A stretch of 64,000 bases of DNA from Chryseobacterium angstadtii (lineage in GTDB: Bacteria > Bacteroidota > Bacteroidia > Flavobacteriales > Weeksellaceae), in the NCBI RefSeq assembly GCF_001045465.1, contig NZ_LFND01000007.1, positions 248,001 through 312,000 of the forward strand. The letters run 5' to 3'. Positions within the stretch are counted from its first letter, which is position 1, and every line of letters begins with the position of its first letter. The position numbers were made by a program, and so were the translations under genes. Positions 1 to 7,813 of this stretch are shown here, piece after piece. The notes beneath the pieces are model-generated. The model was not told where the DNA came from. It did not search any database and worked only from the letters and a program-made list of their open reading frames with translations.

Positions 1-21
1 GCTGTTGAATATTAGAGCTGT

Positions 22-54
22 AATAAAAACTGCCGGCTATACTATGGCCGGCAG
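22..54 (-). terminator. Rho-independent terminator of the large surface protein gene
   Basis: An 8-bp perfect stem, CTGCCGGC (30-37) with GCCGGCAG (47-54), has a 9-nt loop. Read on the minus strand it is followed by a T run (complement of aaaaa just before position 30). It lies directly downstream of the minus-strand gene ending at 66. Confidence 0.8.
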
Positions 55-65
55 ATGAAGATGTA

Positions 66-3000
66 TTAGTCCCTGTTTTTTAGTAAGATCCATCCCGATA
101 TTTCTACCGGTTTTTTACTGATTTTGTCTTCCCAGAATAATCTGTACCAATACGTATCGGAAGGAAGAGGTCTGCTCAGGTATTTTCCGTCCCAGATAGG
201 TGTTTTGGTAGTGACTTTGAAAACGGATTTTCCATACTTGTCAAATATGCTTCCCTGGAAATTTCCATATTTACTGATCTCGCTGAAGTCAATGACGTCA
301 TTCTTACCATCGCTGTTCGGAGTGATTACATTCGCCATAAAGAAGGTGTAGTAAGTGGTGTTTGTTTCGCACAATGCGCCTCTGTTCCTTACTTTAATAG
401 GGTATTGAGTGTTTCTGAGAACATTGGTGAATATATTCGATGACTGCCAGGTGAGGCCCCCGTCAATAGAATATTCGGCAGGAAGATTTCCGCTGTTTTT
501 TATATTGATCGTTAATGTATTGTCTTTAAAAACAATATTTAAAATTTCAGGAGTCACAATGTATTTTACAGTGGCGGTAAATACCTTTGAACATACTCCG
601 TTGCTTATGGTTACGCTGTAAATTCCTTCAAGCTCCACGTTGATGGTTCTTGTGTTGGCTCCGGTACTCCATAAATAAGTATAGTTCGGCCCTGGTCCTG
701 CATCCAGTATTGATTTGTCACCCTTACAGATTTCAATATCCCGTAATGTGGAAACTATTTCAGGAACTACGGTAATGGTAATATTCGCAGGAGCCTGAGC
801 AGGACATCCATTGGCTCCTGTTCCCGTTACGGAATAAGTTGTTGTGGTGGTAGGTGAAACAGTCTGGGTATTTCCATTTCCTGCTAGCCCTGTCCAGGTG
901 TAAGTTGCTGCACCGGCTGCGGTAAGAGTTACAGATTCTCCAAGACAGATGGTCAGTTTAGGAGAAGTGACAGTAATCACAGGAGGAGTGGTGTTTTTTA
1001 TAACATTGACGGAGGCTTGCGCTACACAACCTAAAGGAGTTGGGCTGGTAATAGTAAGAGTATAGGTTCCGTCATTGCTTACTACAGGATTTAGCGTATT
1101 AGCCCCTGAAACAATGACACCTCCATTGGAAGCAACCCAGGCAAATGTAGAGCCTGGTAAATAAATGGAGTCGGTTGCATTTAAGGTAACCTGTGCATTG
1201 GTGCAGGTGATCTGTGCGGGAGGTGCAATATTAACAATAATAGCGGCATCCATAACTACCGTAACCGATTTTTGATATTGACATCCCGCAGGAGTAGTAA
1301 CGGTAACAGTATAGTTGCCGGGCGCGTTAACGTTGTTGGCAGCTCCATTAACCCCGTTTGACCATGTGAATGTATTTCCGGCTCCTTGTGCAGAAGCAGT
1401 CAGAACGGTTGCAGAACCCTGGCAGAAAGTAAGATTTCCTGTAATGCCTACATTCGGATCGTTTTCTGCAGAAATTGTTATAGACGCCGGAGTACTGGAG
1501 CATGCTCCGCTTGAGCCTGTTAAAGTATAAGTCCCCGGTGCTGTAATGGTTATCGTTTGTGTTGTAGCTCCTGTAGACCAAGTGTTTCCGGTAGCATTGC
1601 TGGAAGTTAGAGTCACATTTCCTCCAAAGCATATCGTCATAGATGATGCTGTTATGGTAGGCACCGGAAATTGGGTAACGGCAAGCTGTAATTCAGCAAC
1701 CTTGAAGCAGGTTGAAGATTTCACCCGTACATAAACCGTTGTATTTCCTGATGTATAAGCTGTTGGATTGGCAATGGTATTCGTATTGCCTGCTAGAGCA
1801 TCTGCTTGATTTAAATAATAATCAAAGCTCACATTCGCTGTGGTACTGATATTGGGTTGTGCTGAAGTAAGATTAAAAGTAGCCGTAGCTGAATTGGAGC
1901 ACTCACTCAAATTCGCATTCTGAATAGCAGGAACTACACCTTGTGTAACGGTTACAGACTTGGTGTATTCGCAGTTGGCGGGTGTTTTTACAGTTACGGT
2001 GTAAATTCCGGGAGCTGTAGGTGAAATGGTATTTCCTGCCGCTCCTGTGGACCAGGTGTACGTATTTCCTGCTCCGCTTGAAGAAGCGGTCAGTTGGGTG
2101 TTGGCTGCATCGCAAAGTAGTAGATTTCCTGTGATATCTACATTGGGATCAGTCTCTTGGGTAATGGTAACAGCGGTTTGGGCACTTGTGCATGTGCCAC
2201 TCGTTGCCGTTAAAGTATAAGTTCCGGCAGCGGTTACAGTGATGGTCTGTGTTGTGGCTCCTGTAGACCAGGTATTTCCTGTAGTGCTGCTGGACGTTAA
2301 AGTAACGTTTCCTCCAAAGCATATCGTTGTAGAAGATGGCGTAATGGTAGGAGTTACAGCTTGAGTAATGCTGAGTTGTAATTCAGCAACTTTAAAGCAG
2401 GTTGAAGATTTTACCCGTACATAAACTGTAGTATTTCCGGAAGTATAAGCCGTAGGATTAGCGATAGTATTCGTATTGCCTGCAATTGCATCTGCCTGGT
2501 TGGCGTAATAATCAAAACTTACATTGGCAGTGGTGCTGATATTGGGTTGTGCTGAAGTAAGGTTAAAAACAGCCGTAGTGGTATTAGAACACTCGCTTAG
2601 ACTTGAATTCTGAACTGCCGGAACTTCGCCCTGTGTTACCGTTACAGATTTGGTGTACTGGCAGTTGGCAGGTGTTTTTACCGTTACGGTATAAATTCCT
2701 GGAGCGGTAGGCGAAATAGTGTTTCCTGCTGCACCGGTAGACCATGTGTATGTATTTCCAGCTCCGTTTGAAGAAGCGGTAAGTTGTGTTGAGGTTGATT
2801 CACAGAGTACTAAATTTCCTGTGATATCTACATTGGGATCAGTATCCTGAGTGATGGTAACGGAAACGGGTGTGCTTGTGCAGGTTCCGTTGGTGCTCGT
2901 TAAAGTGTAGATTCCGGGAGTTGTTACAGTGATAGTTTGTGTTGCTGCACCTGTAGACCAGGTGTTTCCGGTAGCATTATTAGAAGTTAAGGTGATGTTT

Positions 3001-3899
3001 CCACCCGGGCACAAAACGGTTGCCGATGGGGTGATAACAGAAGTAATACTCTTATCTTTAAATACAATAGCATTTGTCTGCTTACAGCTATTGATTGTAC
3101 TGCCCGTGTTATTGGGGTCATGATAATTAATGCTGTAATAATAAGTGTTGGTTGTATTGACGGTAACCGGAGTTGTAATAGGATTTGTTCCCGTTGCAGC
3201 ATTATTGGCATTGTTGAAATAAGTAACGGTAAAATTTGGGTTCCCGTTTAATATTCCTGCGGATAAAGTGCTGAAATCATAAAGTGCAGTCGGTCCGCAA
3301 ATGCTGATTTCTCTTGGTGCGTTGGCTCCGTTTCCTGGATTTCCCGGTGGAATGAACGGATTCGGTGCTGCCGTTGAATTATTGAAAGGTGAAACAAAAG
3401 TAGCTGTTCCTCCCCACGTTAAATTAAATGTAAAGACAGTAGGCGACCAGTTGTCCAAATACAGATAATAAGTCTGTCCCGCTACTACATCCATGTATCT
3501 GCAGTAAGGATCCGTATTTCCGCCGGCCGATGTTGTATTCGTGTTCGTCATATTCATGCCGGTACTTGTCAATGCACCGGAAGCATTACAACGGATAGGA
3601 AATCCCAGATTATTACAGGTTGCATTGGGACCATAAATTGCCCAGTCATAATCCACAGGTCCGGTTGGGGTAAGATTGAAGGTGAGTGTGCCGCTAGTTG
3701 CAATAGTGAACTTGTACCAGACGGAATGATGTTCTCCCGACAGGCATCCGCCAACATTTTCGTTAATATTTCCAATACCGGATGGGGTATAGTTGATATT
3801 GGAATTTCCACATACAGTAATAGCGGAATTGCAGTCTTCCTGAGCGGATAAAGACTGATAAAGTATAAATAAAAAGAGAAAGAGTAGTTTTCTTGCCAT
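66..3899 (-). CDS. Repeat-rich secreted surface protein with type B (CHU_C-like) T9SS sorting domain
   Basis: A 1277-residue exported protein. A signal peptide covers about residues 1-19, ending LSAQ. A beta-sandwich-like region follows (about 20-165), then Ig-like modules with the recurring pattern WSTGA-TQTITV-PGTYTLT. A unit of 230 residues (690 bp) starts near residues 300, 530 and 760 and is nearly identical between copies. The last ~90 residues begin ANVITPNSDGKNDVID and contain IFDKYGK and WDGKY, which is the gliding-motility-associated CHU_C type B sorting signal that sends proteins through the type IX secretion system. By family knowledge such proteins are adhesins or matrix proteins; the ligand cannot be told. 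The start is the only ATG in front of the signal peptide. A terminator follows at 22-54. No metal or enzyme motif was seen. Confidence 0.9.
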   Translation of the reverse strand: MARKLLFLFLFILYQSLSAQEDCNSAITVCGNSNINYTPSGIGNINENVGGCLSGEHHSVWYKFTIATSGTLTFNLTPTGPVDYDWAIYGPNATCNNLGFPIRCNASGALTSTGMNMTNTNTTSAGGNTDPYCRYMDVVAGQTYYLYLDNWSPTVFTFNLTWGGTATFVSPFNNSTAAPNPFIPPGNPGNGANAPREISICGPTALYDFSTLSAGILNGNPNFTVTYFNNANNAATGTNPITTPVTVNTTNTYYYSINYHDPNNTGSTINSCKQTNAIVFKDKSITSVITPSATVLCPGGNITLTSNNATGNTWSTGAATQTITVTTPGIYTLTSTNGTCTSTPVSVTITQDTDPNVDITGNLVLCESTSTQLTASSNGAGNTYTWSTGAAGNTISPTAPGIYTVTVKTPANCQYTKSVTVTQGEVPAVQNSSLSECSNTTTAVFNLTSAQPNISTTANVSFDYYANQADAIAGNTNTIANPTAYTSGNTTVYVRVKSSTCFKVAELQLSITQAVTPTITPSSTTICFGGNVTLTSSSTTGNTWSTGATTQTITVTAAGTYTLTATSGTCTSAQTAVTITQETDPNVDITGNLLLCDAANTQLTASSSGAGNTYTWSTGAAGNTISPTAPGIYTVTVKTPANCEYTKSVTVTQGVVPAIQNANLSECSNSATATFNLTSAQPNISTTANVSFDYYLNQADALAGNTNTIANPTAYTSGNTTVYVRVKSSTCFKVAELQLAVTQFPVPTITASSMTICFGGNVTLTSSNATGNTWSTGATTQTITITAPGTYTLTGSSGACSSTPASITISAENDPNVGITGNLTFCQGSATVLTASAQGAGNTFTWSNGVNGAANNVNAPGNYTVTVTTPAGCQYQKSVTVVMDAAIIVNIAPPAQITCTNAQVTLNATDSIYLPGSTFAWVASNGGVIVSGANTLNPVVSNDGTYTLTITSPTPLGCVAQASVNVIKNTTPPVITVTSPKLTICLGESVTLTAAGAATYTWTGLAGNGNTQTVSPTTTTTYSVTGTGANGCPAQAPANITITVVPEIVSTLRDIEICKGDKSILDAGPGPNYTYLWSTGANTRTINVELEGIYSVTISNGVCSKVFTATVKYIVTPEILNIVFKDNTLTINIKNSGNLPAEYSIDGGLTWQSSNIFTNVLRNTQYPIKVRNRGALCETNTTYYTFFMANVITPNSDGKNDVIDFSEISKYGNFQGSIFDKYGKSVFKVTTKTPIWDGKYLSRPLPSDTYWYRLFWEDKISKKPVEISGWILLKNRD

Positions 3900-4226
3900 A
3901 ATTAATAAGGGGGTATAAAGAAAAAATTATTTCTATGCTGAATGAAGAGAAAATGAAAAGAAAAGCTTTTCTAATGGGGTAAGGAGAAGGTTGTTAAAAA
4001 AAGATTCATTTTCAGGGTTTTCATAGCAGTCTGGTTTTTAGGATTTTAATAATCACAAATCTAGTTAAAATAAGTTTATCGTAATTAAAACCGCGTTTAC
4101 TTTAATTAAAATTCTATTTTTAGTTAAAATTATAAATGAAATATGTTAATTTCACTTATTGGATCGTTGTTTTAATAATTGATTAAGTTGAAATAGTATC
4201 AGGAAAATTATTTTTAAACAATATAA
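3900..4226. other. AT-rich divergent intergenic region
   Basis: No gene is visible between the minus-strand surface protein and rpsU. A minus-strand -7-like element, TAGATTTG read from 4063 down to 4056, could start the surface protein transcript with a leader of about 150 nt, but no TTTG was found at the expected -33 position. The rest is A/T-rich sequence without clear repeats. Confidence 0.5.
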
Positions 4227-4257
4227 TTTGTGGATTAATGAAAAAATGTTAACTTTG
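4227..4257 (+). promoter_or_regulatory. Bacteroidetes-type promoter of rpsU
   Basis: TTTG at 4227-4230, a 19-nt gap, then TAACTTTG at 4250-4257. This matches the Bacteroidetes sigma-A consensus TTTG-N19/20-TAnnTTTG. The rpsU start codon lies 23 nt downstream. Confidence 0.8.
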
Positions 4258-4280
4258 CAATCCAAAATGAGATGTAAAAT

Positions 4281-4478
4281 ATGTTAATAATTCCAGTAAA
4301 AGATGGGGAATCCATCGACAGAGCTTTAAAAAAATATAAAAGAAAATTTGATAAAACAGGTACAGTTCGTCAATTAAGAGCTAGACAACAGTTTATTAAG
4401 CCTTCTGTAACTTTAAGACAAGCTAGACTGAAAGCCGCTCACAAACAGAGAGGGCTTAGCAAAGAAGAGCAGGCTTAA
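4281..4478 (+). CDS. rpsU: 30S ribosomal protein S21
   Basis: A 65-residue basic protein starting MLIIPVKDGESIDRALKKYK, the typical N-terminus of bacterial S21, with the usual Arg/Lys-rich tail. S21 is a small-subunit protein that helps place the Shine-Dalgarno interaction near the 16S 3' end; in Bacteroidetes it is retained although Shine-Dalgarno motifs are rare. It has its own consensus promoter 23 nt upstream and a hairpin terminator downstream. It is the first gene of the core block rpsU-xerC-hpf-tRNAs. Length is normal for the family. Confidence 0.97.
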   Translation: MLIIPVKDGESIDRALKKYKRKFDKTGTVRQLRARQQFIKPSVTLRQARLKAAHKQRGLSKEEQA

Positions 4479-4499
4479 GATTTTTCTTAACCACATACT

Positions 4500-4546
4500 A
4501 AATTCACTTCTTAAATATTCGTATATTTGAGAGGTGAATTTTTGTT
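4500..4546 (+). terminator. rpsU terminator with a -7-like element in its loop
   Basis: A 12-bp stem, AAATTCACTTCT (4500-4511) with AGAGGTGAATTT (4530-4541), is followed by a T-rich run. The loop contains TATATTTG (4522-4529), a perfect -7 element that could start the xerC transcript; no TTTG was found 20 nt upstream of it. Confidence 0.7.
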
Positions 4547-4561
4547 TTTATACCCTAAGTG

Positions 4562-5449
4562 ATGTTAGATAAGTATTTAGAATATTTACAATTCGAAAAG
4601 AGGTATTCTCCTCATACCATTACAAGCTACAAAAAAGACCTTGACGATTTTTCTCATTTCTATCTCAAAACAGAAGGATCGGAAGATATTTCCAAAGCAG
4701 ACAAAAAAGTCCTCAGAAATTTTATCGTAGAACTAAGTGAAAACAACATTTCAAAAAGAAGTATCAACAGAAAATTATCTTCCCTGAGAAGTTTTTATTT
4801 ATTTCTTTTAAAATTAGGGGAGATCAAAGTTTCACCCGCAGAAAGCATCTCCTCACTTAAGTTTTATGCTGAAAAACAGATCCCTATCTCTCAGGAAGAA
4901 ATGCAGACACTCAGCAATCGTGTTCTTGCAGAGCACTGCGATATTCTCGAAAAGTGCATTGTTGAGGTTTTATACCAGACAGGAATTCGTAAAGCAGAGC
5001 TTTGTGGCCTGATGTTTGAGTATGTTAATTTAGGCGGAAATGAGTTGAAGGTAATAGGAAAAGGAAATAAAGAACGCTTTATTCCTATTTCTCAAGACCT
5101 TTCAGATCTGCTCAGAAGTTATCTGGAAATAAGGCAACCCGAAAGCCAACATCAATCATATTTTTTTGTGAACAAAAAGGGTAAAAAACTCTCCGAAAAA
5201 TTTGTTTATGTGGTAGTTAATAAGTACCTTAGTCTGGTAACAACGAAAGAAAAAAGAAGTCCTCACATCCTTCGGCATAGTTTTGCTACGCATGTTTTGG
5301 ATAATGGGGCGGAGATCTCCAAAGTAAAAAAAATATTAGGGCATTCAAGTCTTGCCAGTACTCAAGTCTATACGAATGCCAATATTGAACAATTGAAAAA
5401 AGTGTTTAATCAGGCTCATCCAAGAGCATCTAAAAAAGAAGAATTATGA
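4562..5449 (+). CDS. xerC: Tyrosine recombinase XerC/D (site-specific chromosome-dimer resolution)
   Basis: A 295-residue tyrosine recombinase. An N-terminal SAM-like core-binding domain covers about 1-95 (EYLQFEKRYSPHTITSYKKD), and the catalytic domain about 105-290. Visible catalytic residues are R143 (TGIRKAEL), H235 and R238 (HILRHSFATH), the GHSS histidine and the nucleophile Y270 (STQVYTNAN). Length equals the Xer family (about 295-300), and the context next to rpsU and hpf is the usual flavobacterial Xer locus rather than a mobile element. The ATG at 4562 is chosen; an in-frame GTG directly before it adds only one residue. Its stop overlaps the hpf start (ATGA), so the two are translationally coupled. 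XerC versus XerD naming cannot be settled here. Confidence 0.92.
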   Translation: MLDKYLEYLQFEKRYSPHTITSYKKDLDDFSHFYLKTEGSEDISKADKKVLRNFIVELSENNISKRSINRKLSSLRSFYLFLLKLGEIKVSPAESISSLKFYAEKQIPISQEEMQTLSNRVLAEHCDILEKCIVEVLYQTGIRKAELCGLMFEYVNLGGNELKVIGKGNKERFIPISQDLSDLLRSYLEIRQPESQHQSYFFVNKKGKKLSEKFVYVVVNKYLSLVTTKEKRSPHILRHSFATHVLDNGAEISKVKKILGHSSLASTQVYTNANIEQLKKVFNQAHPRASKKEEL

Positions 5450-5736
5450 AGATCACAGTTCAATCAATTGGTTTAACTCCACACGAACCACTGGAATCAC
5501 ACATTGACAAAAAAGTAAGCAAGTTGGAAACCTTCTATGATAAAATTCAGGAGTGCAAGGTTTTCTTAAAAGTTGAAAATAACTCAGATAAAAGCAATAA
5601 AGTAGCTGAACTTATTTTAGCGGTCCCGGGTGACGATATCGTTGTAAAAAAGACATCCGAAAGTTTTGAAGAAAGTTTAGACCTTTGTGTTGATACAGCT
5701 AAAAAGCTACTAATCAAGAAAAAAGAGATGGCGTAA
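5446..5736 (+). CDS. hpf: Ribosome hibernation-promoting factor / RaiA
   Basis: A 96-residue protein of the short HPF/YfiA family, with the pattern MKITVQSIGLTPHEPLESHI then KVSKLETFYDKI and a basic C-terminal helix. Such proteins bind the decoding centre of idle ribosomes in stationary phase. The long-form C-terminal dimerization domain is absent. It overlaps xerC by 4 bp and is followed by the tRNA cluster, an order common in Flavobacteriia. No terminator is visible before the tRNA promoter. Confidence 0.93.
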   Translation: MKITVQSIGLTPHEPLESHIDKKVSKLETFYDKIQECKVFLKVENNSDKSNKVAELILAVPGDDIVVKKTSESFEESLDLCVDTAKKLLIKKKEMA

Positions 5737-5766
5737 GAAAAAAAGATAAAAAAAGTCATAAAAAAG

Positions 5767-5798
5767 TTTGAGAATTCAAAAAATCCGTTCTATATTTG
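5767..5798 (+). promoter_or_regulatory. Promoter of the tRNA cluster
   Basis: TTTG at 5767-5770, a 20-nt gap and TATATTTG at 5791-5798, a perfect Bacteroidetes promoter. The first tRNA-Thr starts 47 nt downstream. Confidence 0.85.
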
Positions 5799-5845
5799 CA
5801 CTCGCAAAAAGGGAACAGCGATCTTTTGAATTCTTTTTTATATTT

Positions 5846-5919
5846 GCCTCCATAGCTCAGTTGGCCAGAGCACGTGATTTGTAATCTCGGGGTCGTGGGT
5901 TCGAATCCCTCTGGAGGCT
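5846..5919 (+). tRNA. tRNA-Thr (anticodon TGT), copy 1
   Basis: 74 nt. Acceptor GCCTCCA pairs with TGGAGGC, the T-arm is GTGGGTTCGAATCCC, and the anticodon loop is TTTGTAA with anticodon TGT. CCA is not encoded. First gene of the duplicated Thr-Tyr-Gly block. Confidence 0.96.
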
Positions 5920-5938
5920 CTTTTTAATATAAACATGA

Positions 5939-6019
5939 GGGGAGATTCCAGAGTGGCTAAATGGGACTGACTGTAACTCAGTTGCTTCGGCTTCGTAGGT
6001 TCGAATCCTGCTCTCCCCA
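5939..6019 (+). tRNA. tRNA-Tyr (anticodon GTA), copy 1
   Basis: 81 nt with the long variable arm of class II tRNAs. Acceptor GGGGAGA pairs with TCTCCCC, and the anticodon loop reads CTGTAAC with GTA. It follows tRNA-Thr by 19 nt. Confidence 0.95.
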
Positions 6020-6041
6020 CATTTTATATTATGAAAAAAAC

Positions 6042-6072
6042 TTGTGTATCTAAAGGATTTTTCCTAGATTTG
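6042..6072 (+). promoter_or_regulatory. Internal promoter before tRNA-Gly copy 1
   Basis: TTG at 6042-6044, a 20-nt gap, TAGATTTG at 6065-6072. It lies 33 nt before tRNA-Gly, so this tRNA can be transcribed on its own. An identical element is in the second copy of the block (6471-6501). Confidence 0.8.
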
Positions 6073-6105
6073 CACAGCGTTACCAATAATTTTGGAAACA
6101 AAATT

Positions 6106-6178
6106 GCGGAAGTAGCTCAGTTGGTAGAGCGTCAGCCTTCCAAGCTGAATGTCGCGGGTTCGACCCCCGTCTTCCGCT
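6106..6178 (+). tRNA. tRNA-Gly (anticodon TCC), copy 1
   Basis: 73 nt. Acceptor GCGGAAG pairs with CTTCCGC, the anticodon stem is TCAGC/GCTGA, and the loop CTTCCAA has anticodon TCC. CCA is not encoded. Confidence 0.96.
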
Positions 6179-6186
6179 CAAAAAGT

Positions 6187-6215
6187 ATCACTCTGTCTGA
6201 GGGTGATTTTTTTTT
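6187..6215 (+). terminator. Terminator-like hairpin between the two tRNA blocks
   Basis: ATCACTC (6187-6193) pairs with GGGTGAT (6201-6207), one wobble pair, followed by a run of T. It lies directly after tRNA-Gly copy 1. Confidence 0.65.
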
Positions 6216-6274
6216 CACAGCTGAAAAACGTAGAGTAGATTTTCTCTAAAGTATTCAGTTCACTTTTTAAAATT

Positions 6275-6348
6275 GCCTCCATAGCTCAGTTGGCCAGAGC
6301 ACGTGATTTGTAATCTCGGGGTCGTGGGTTCGAATCCCTCTGGAGGCT
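6275..6348 (+). tRNA. tRNA-Thr (anticodon TGT), copy 2
   Basis: 74 nt, identical to the copy at 5846-5919. Part of a tandem duplication with an offset of 429-430 bp. Confidence 0.96.
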
Positions 6349-6368
6349 CAATTTTAATATAAACATGA

Positions 6369-6449
6369 GGGGAGATTCCAGAGTGGCTAAATGGGACTGA
6401 CTGTAACTCAGTTGCTTCGGCTTCGTAGGTTCGAATCCTGCTCTCCCCA
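6369..6449 (+). tRNA. tRNA-Tyr (anticodon GTA), copy 2
   Basis: 81 nt, identical to the copy at 5939-6019, with the class II long variable arm. Confidence 0.95.
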
Positions 6450-6470
6450 CATTTTATATTAATAAAAATC

Positions 6471-6501
6471 TTGTGTATCTAAAGGATTTTTCCTAGATTT
6501 G
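6471..6501 (+). promoter_or_regulatory. Internal promoter before tRNA-Gly copy 2
   Basis: TTG at 6471-6473, a 20-nt gap, TAGATTTG at 6494-6501. Same sequence as the element at 6042-6072. Confidence 0.8.
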
Positions 6502-6534
6502 CACAGCGTTACCAATAATTTTGGAAACAAAATT

Positions 6535-6607
6535 GCGGAAGTAGCTCAGTTGGTAGAGCGTCAGCCTTCCAAGCTGAATGTCGCGGGTTCGACCCCCGTC
6601 TTCCGCT
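6535..6607 (+). tRNA. tRNA-Gly (anticodon TCC), copy 2
   Basis: 73 nt, identical to the copy at 6106-6178. Confidence 0.96.
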
Positions 6608-6648
6608 CAAATAAAATCATGCTAATCAGTGTGATTTTTTTAGTTAGT

Positions 6649-6720
6649 GCCGACTTAGCTCAGCGGTAGAGTGCTTCCTTGGTAAGGAAGAGGTCACGGG
6701 TTCAAGTCCCGTAGTTGGCT
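6649..6720 (+). tRNA. tRNA-Thr (anticodon GGT)
   Basis: 72 nt. Acceptor GCCGACT pairs with AGTTGGC (one G-T pair), and the anticodon loop TTGGTAA has anticodon GGT. In relatives this tRNA normally lies directly before tuf; here tuf is 10.3 kb downstream. Confidence 0.95.
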
Positions 6721-6726
6721 CTCAAA

Positions 6727-6757
6727 ATTTCCCGGATTTATTTCGGGATTTTTTTTT
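6727..6757 (+). terminator. Terminator after the tRNA cluster
   Basis: TCCCG (6730-6734) pairs with CGGGA (6744-6748), flanked by A-rich and T-rich sequence with nine T. It closes the tRNA operon. Confidence 0.7.
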
Positions 6758-7132
6758 GCCCGAAAGTTTCCCTAAGAATAATGAATCAGGCACAGAAAGT
6801 TGTGAGCTAAACAAAAAAACTAAATGCTTACACGGATTACAGGATAGAATAGATTATAAAAGTAAGAATCTGTATCATCTGATTAATCTGCTTGAAATTT
6901 CAAATTATTATATATCCATCCCCTTTTTCAGAACCAATGAAATGGACTCCTTTCTTTACTTCCATTATATTGTATGTAATTAAAATTGAACTTTGTGTGA
7001 AAAAAGCTTTTCTAGGGAACCAATTCTTATAAGGAAGTTCGGCTTAAAATTTAATTAAATCTTTTCATCTGCTTTTAAGTAATGACACAGGAACATAATT
7101 TTTTTGTTAAATTCGTATAAAATAAGATTTTG
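6758..7132. other. Intergenic region at the tRNA/efflux boundary
   Basis: About 375 bp of AT-rich sequence without a convincing gene. An open frame of 75 codons beginning near 6756 starts in the terminator tail and has no recognizable features. No attachment-site duplication of the last tRNA 3' end was seen before tuf, so a tRNA-integrated island is not supported. Confidence 0.4.
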
Positions 7133-7813
7133 ATGAATATTCTTTTATTGGAAGACGACCTCATTCTTTCTGCGGAACTTTGCCGTTTCCTGGAATCCAA
7201 CCATTTTACCTGTGATAAAATCTATGATGGAGAAACCTTTCTCCGCCAGATTAAAAACAATACCTACGACCTGTATCTGCTGGATATTAACGTCCCAAAA
7301 ATAAACGGGCTGGACGTATGCCAGACCATCCGTTCTTTCGATAAAAATACACCTATCATCATCATCTCCGCCTATGGAGATATCTCCGATAAAAAAGATG
7401 CCTTCACAAGACTGGCGGATGACTATCTGGTGAAACCCTTCCAGTTTGAAGAGCTGCTGCTGAGAATGAATTCACTGTTGAGGAGAAAAGCACCTTCCGA
7501 TGCTACCGATCAGGATATTATCAGGATAGATGATCTTATTATTAACAAAACCGAGCAGAAAGTCTACAGAGCCGGTAACGAAATAGCCCTTACTCTGAAA
7601 GAATTTCAGTTGTTGGCCTATCTCGCCGAAGCACAGGGGAGAACTGTTTCCAAGCAACAGATTACAGAACATGTATGGGAACATAATTTCAATACCAATA
7701 CCAATACTGTAGAAGTGTACATCAATTTTTTAAGAAAAAAGATTGATAAAGATTTCAAAGTTAAACTTATCCACACCCGTTCAGGTTTCGGATATTACCT
7801 AAGTCCGCTGTAG
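7133..7813 (+). CDS. OmpR/PhoB-family response regulator
   Basis: 226 residues. The receiver domain (about 1-115) starts MNILLLEDD with the acidic pocket, the phosphoacceptor D51 (LYLLDINVPK), and the conserved Lys in DDYLVKPF. A winged-helix DNA-binding domain (about 130-224) has the family pattern LTLKEFQLLAYLAE and TVEVYINFLRKKID. The ATG at 7133 is used rather than the TTG one codon before. The stop is directly followed by the histidine kinase start, giving one two-component operon. It precedes a metal RND efflux operon whose promoter carries 11-bp-spaced direct repeats, as expected for this regulator family, so it probably controls that operon. Confidence 0.93.
   Translation: MNILLLEDDLILSAELCRFLESNHFTCDKIYDGETFLRQIKNNTYDLYLLDINVPKINGLDVCQTIRSFDKNTPIIIISAYGDISDKKDAFTRLADDYLVKPFQFEELLLRMNSLLRRKAPSDATDQDIIRIDDLIINKTEQKVYRAGNEIALTLKEFQLLAYLAEAQGRTVSKQQITEHVWEHNFNTNTNTVEVYINFLRKKIDKDFKVKLIHTRSGFGYYLSPL

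Larger units (their letters stand above)
5846..6607 (+). repeat. Tandem duplication of a tRNA-Thr/Tyr/Gly block
   Basis: Bases 5846-6178 and 6275-6607 are near-identical direct repeats of about 333 bp including spacers and the internal promoter. Differences are a few bases in the Thr-Tyr and Tyr-Gly spacers. The tRNAs themselves are unchanged. The unit is separated by 96 bp holding a hairpin terminator. Confidence 0.95.

Noticed and set aside
4562-5449. XerC-like gene as a mobile element integrase
   Set aside because: Length, motifs and the conserved rpsU-xer-hpf neighbourhood fit the chromosomal dimer-resolution recombinase.
6756-6983. 75-codon open frame after the tRNA cluster
   Set aside because: It begins in the tail of the tRNA terminator, has no promoter or family match and looks like AT-rich noncoding sequence.
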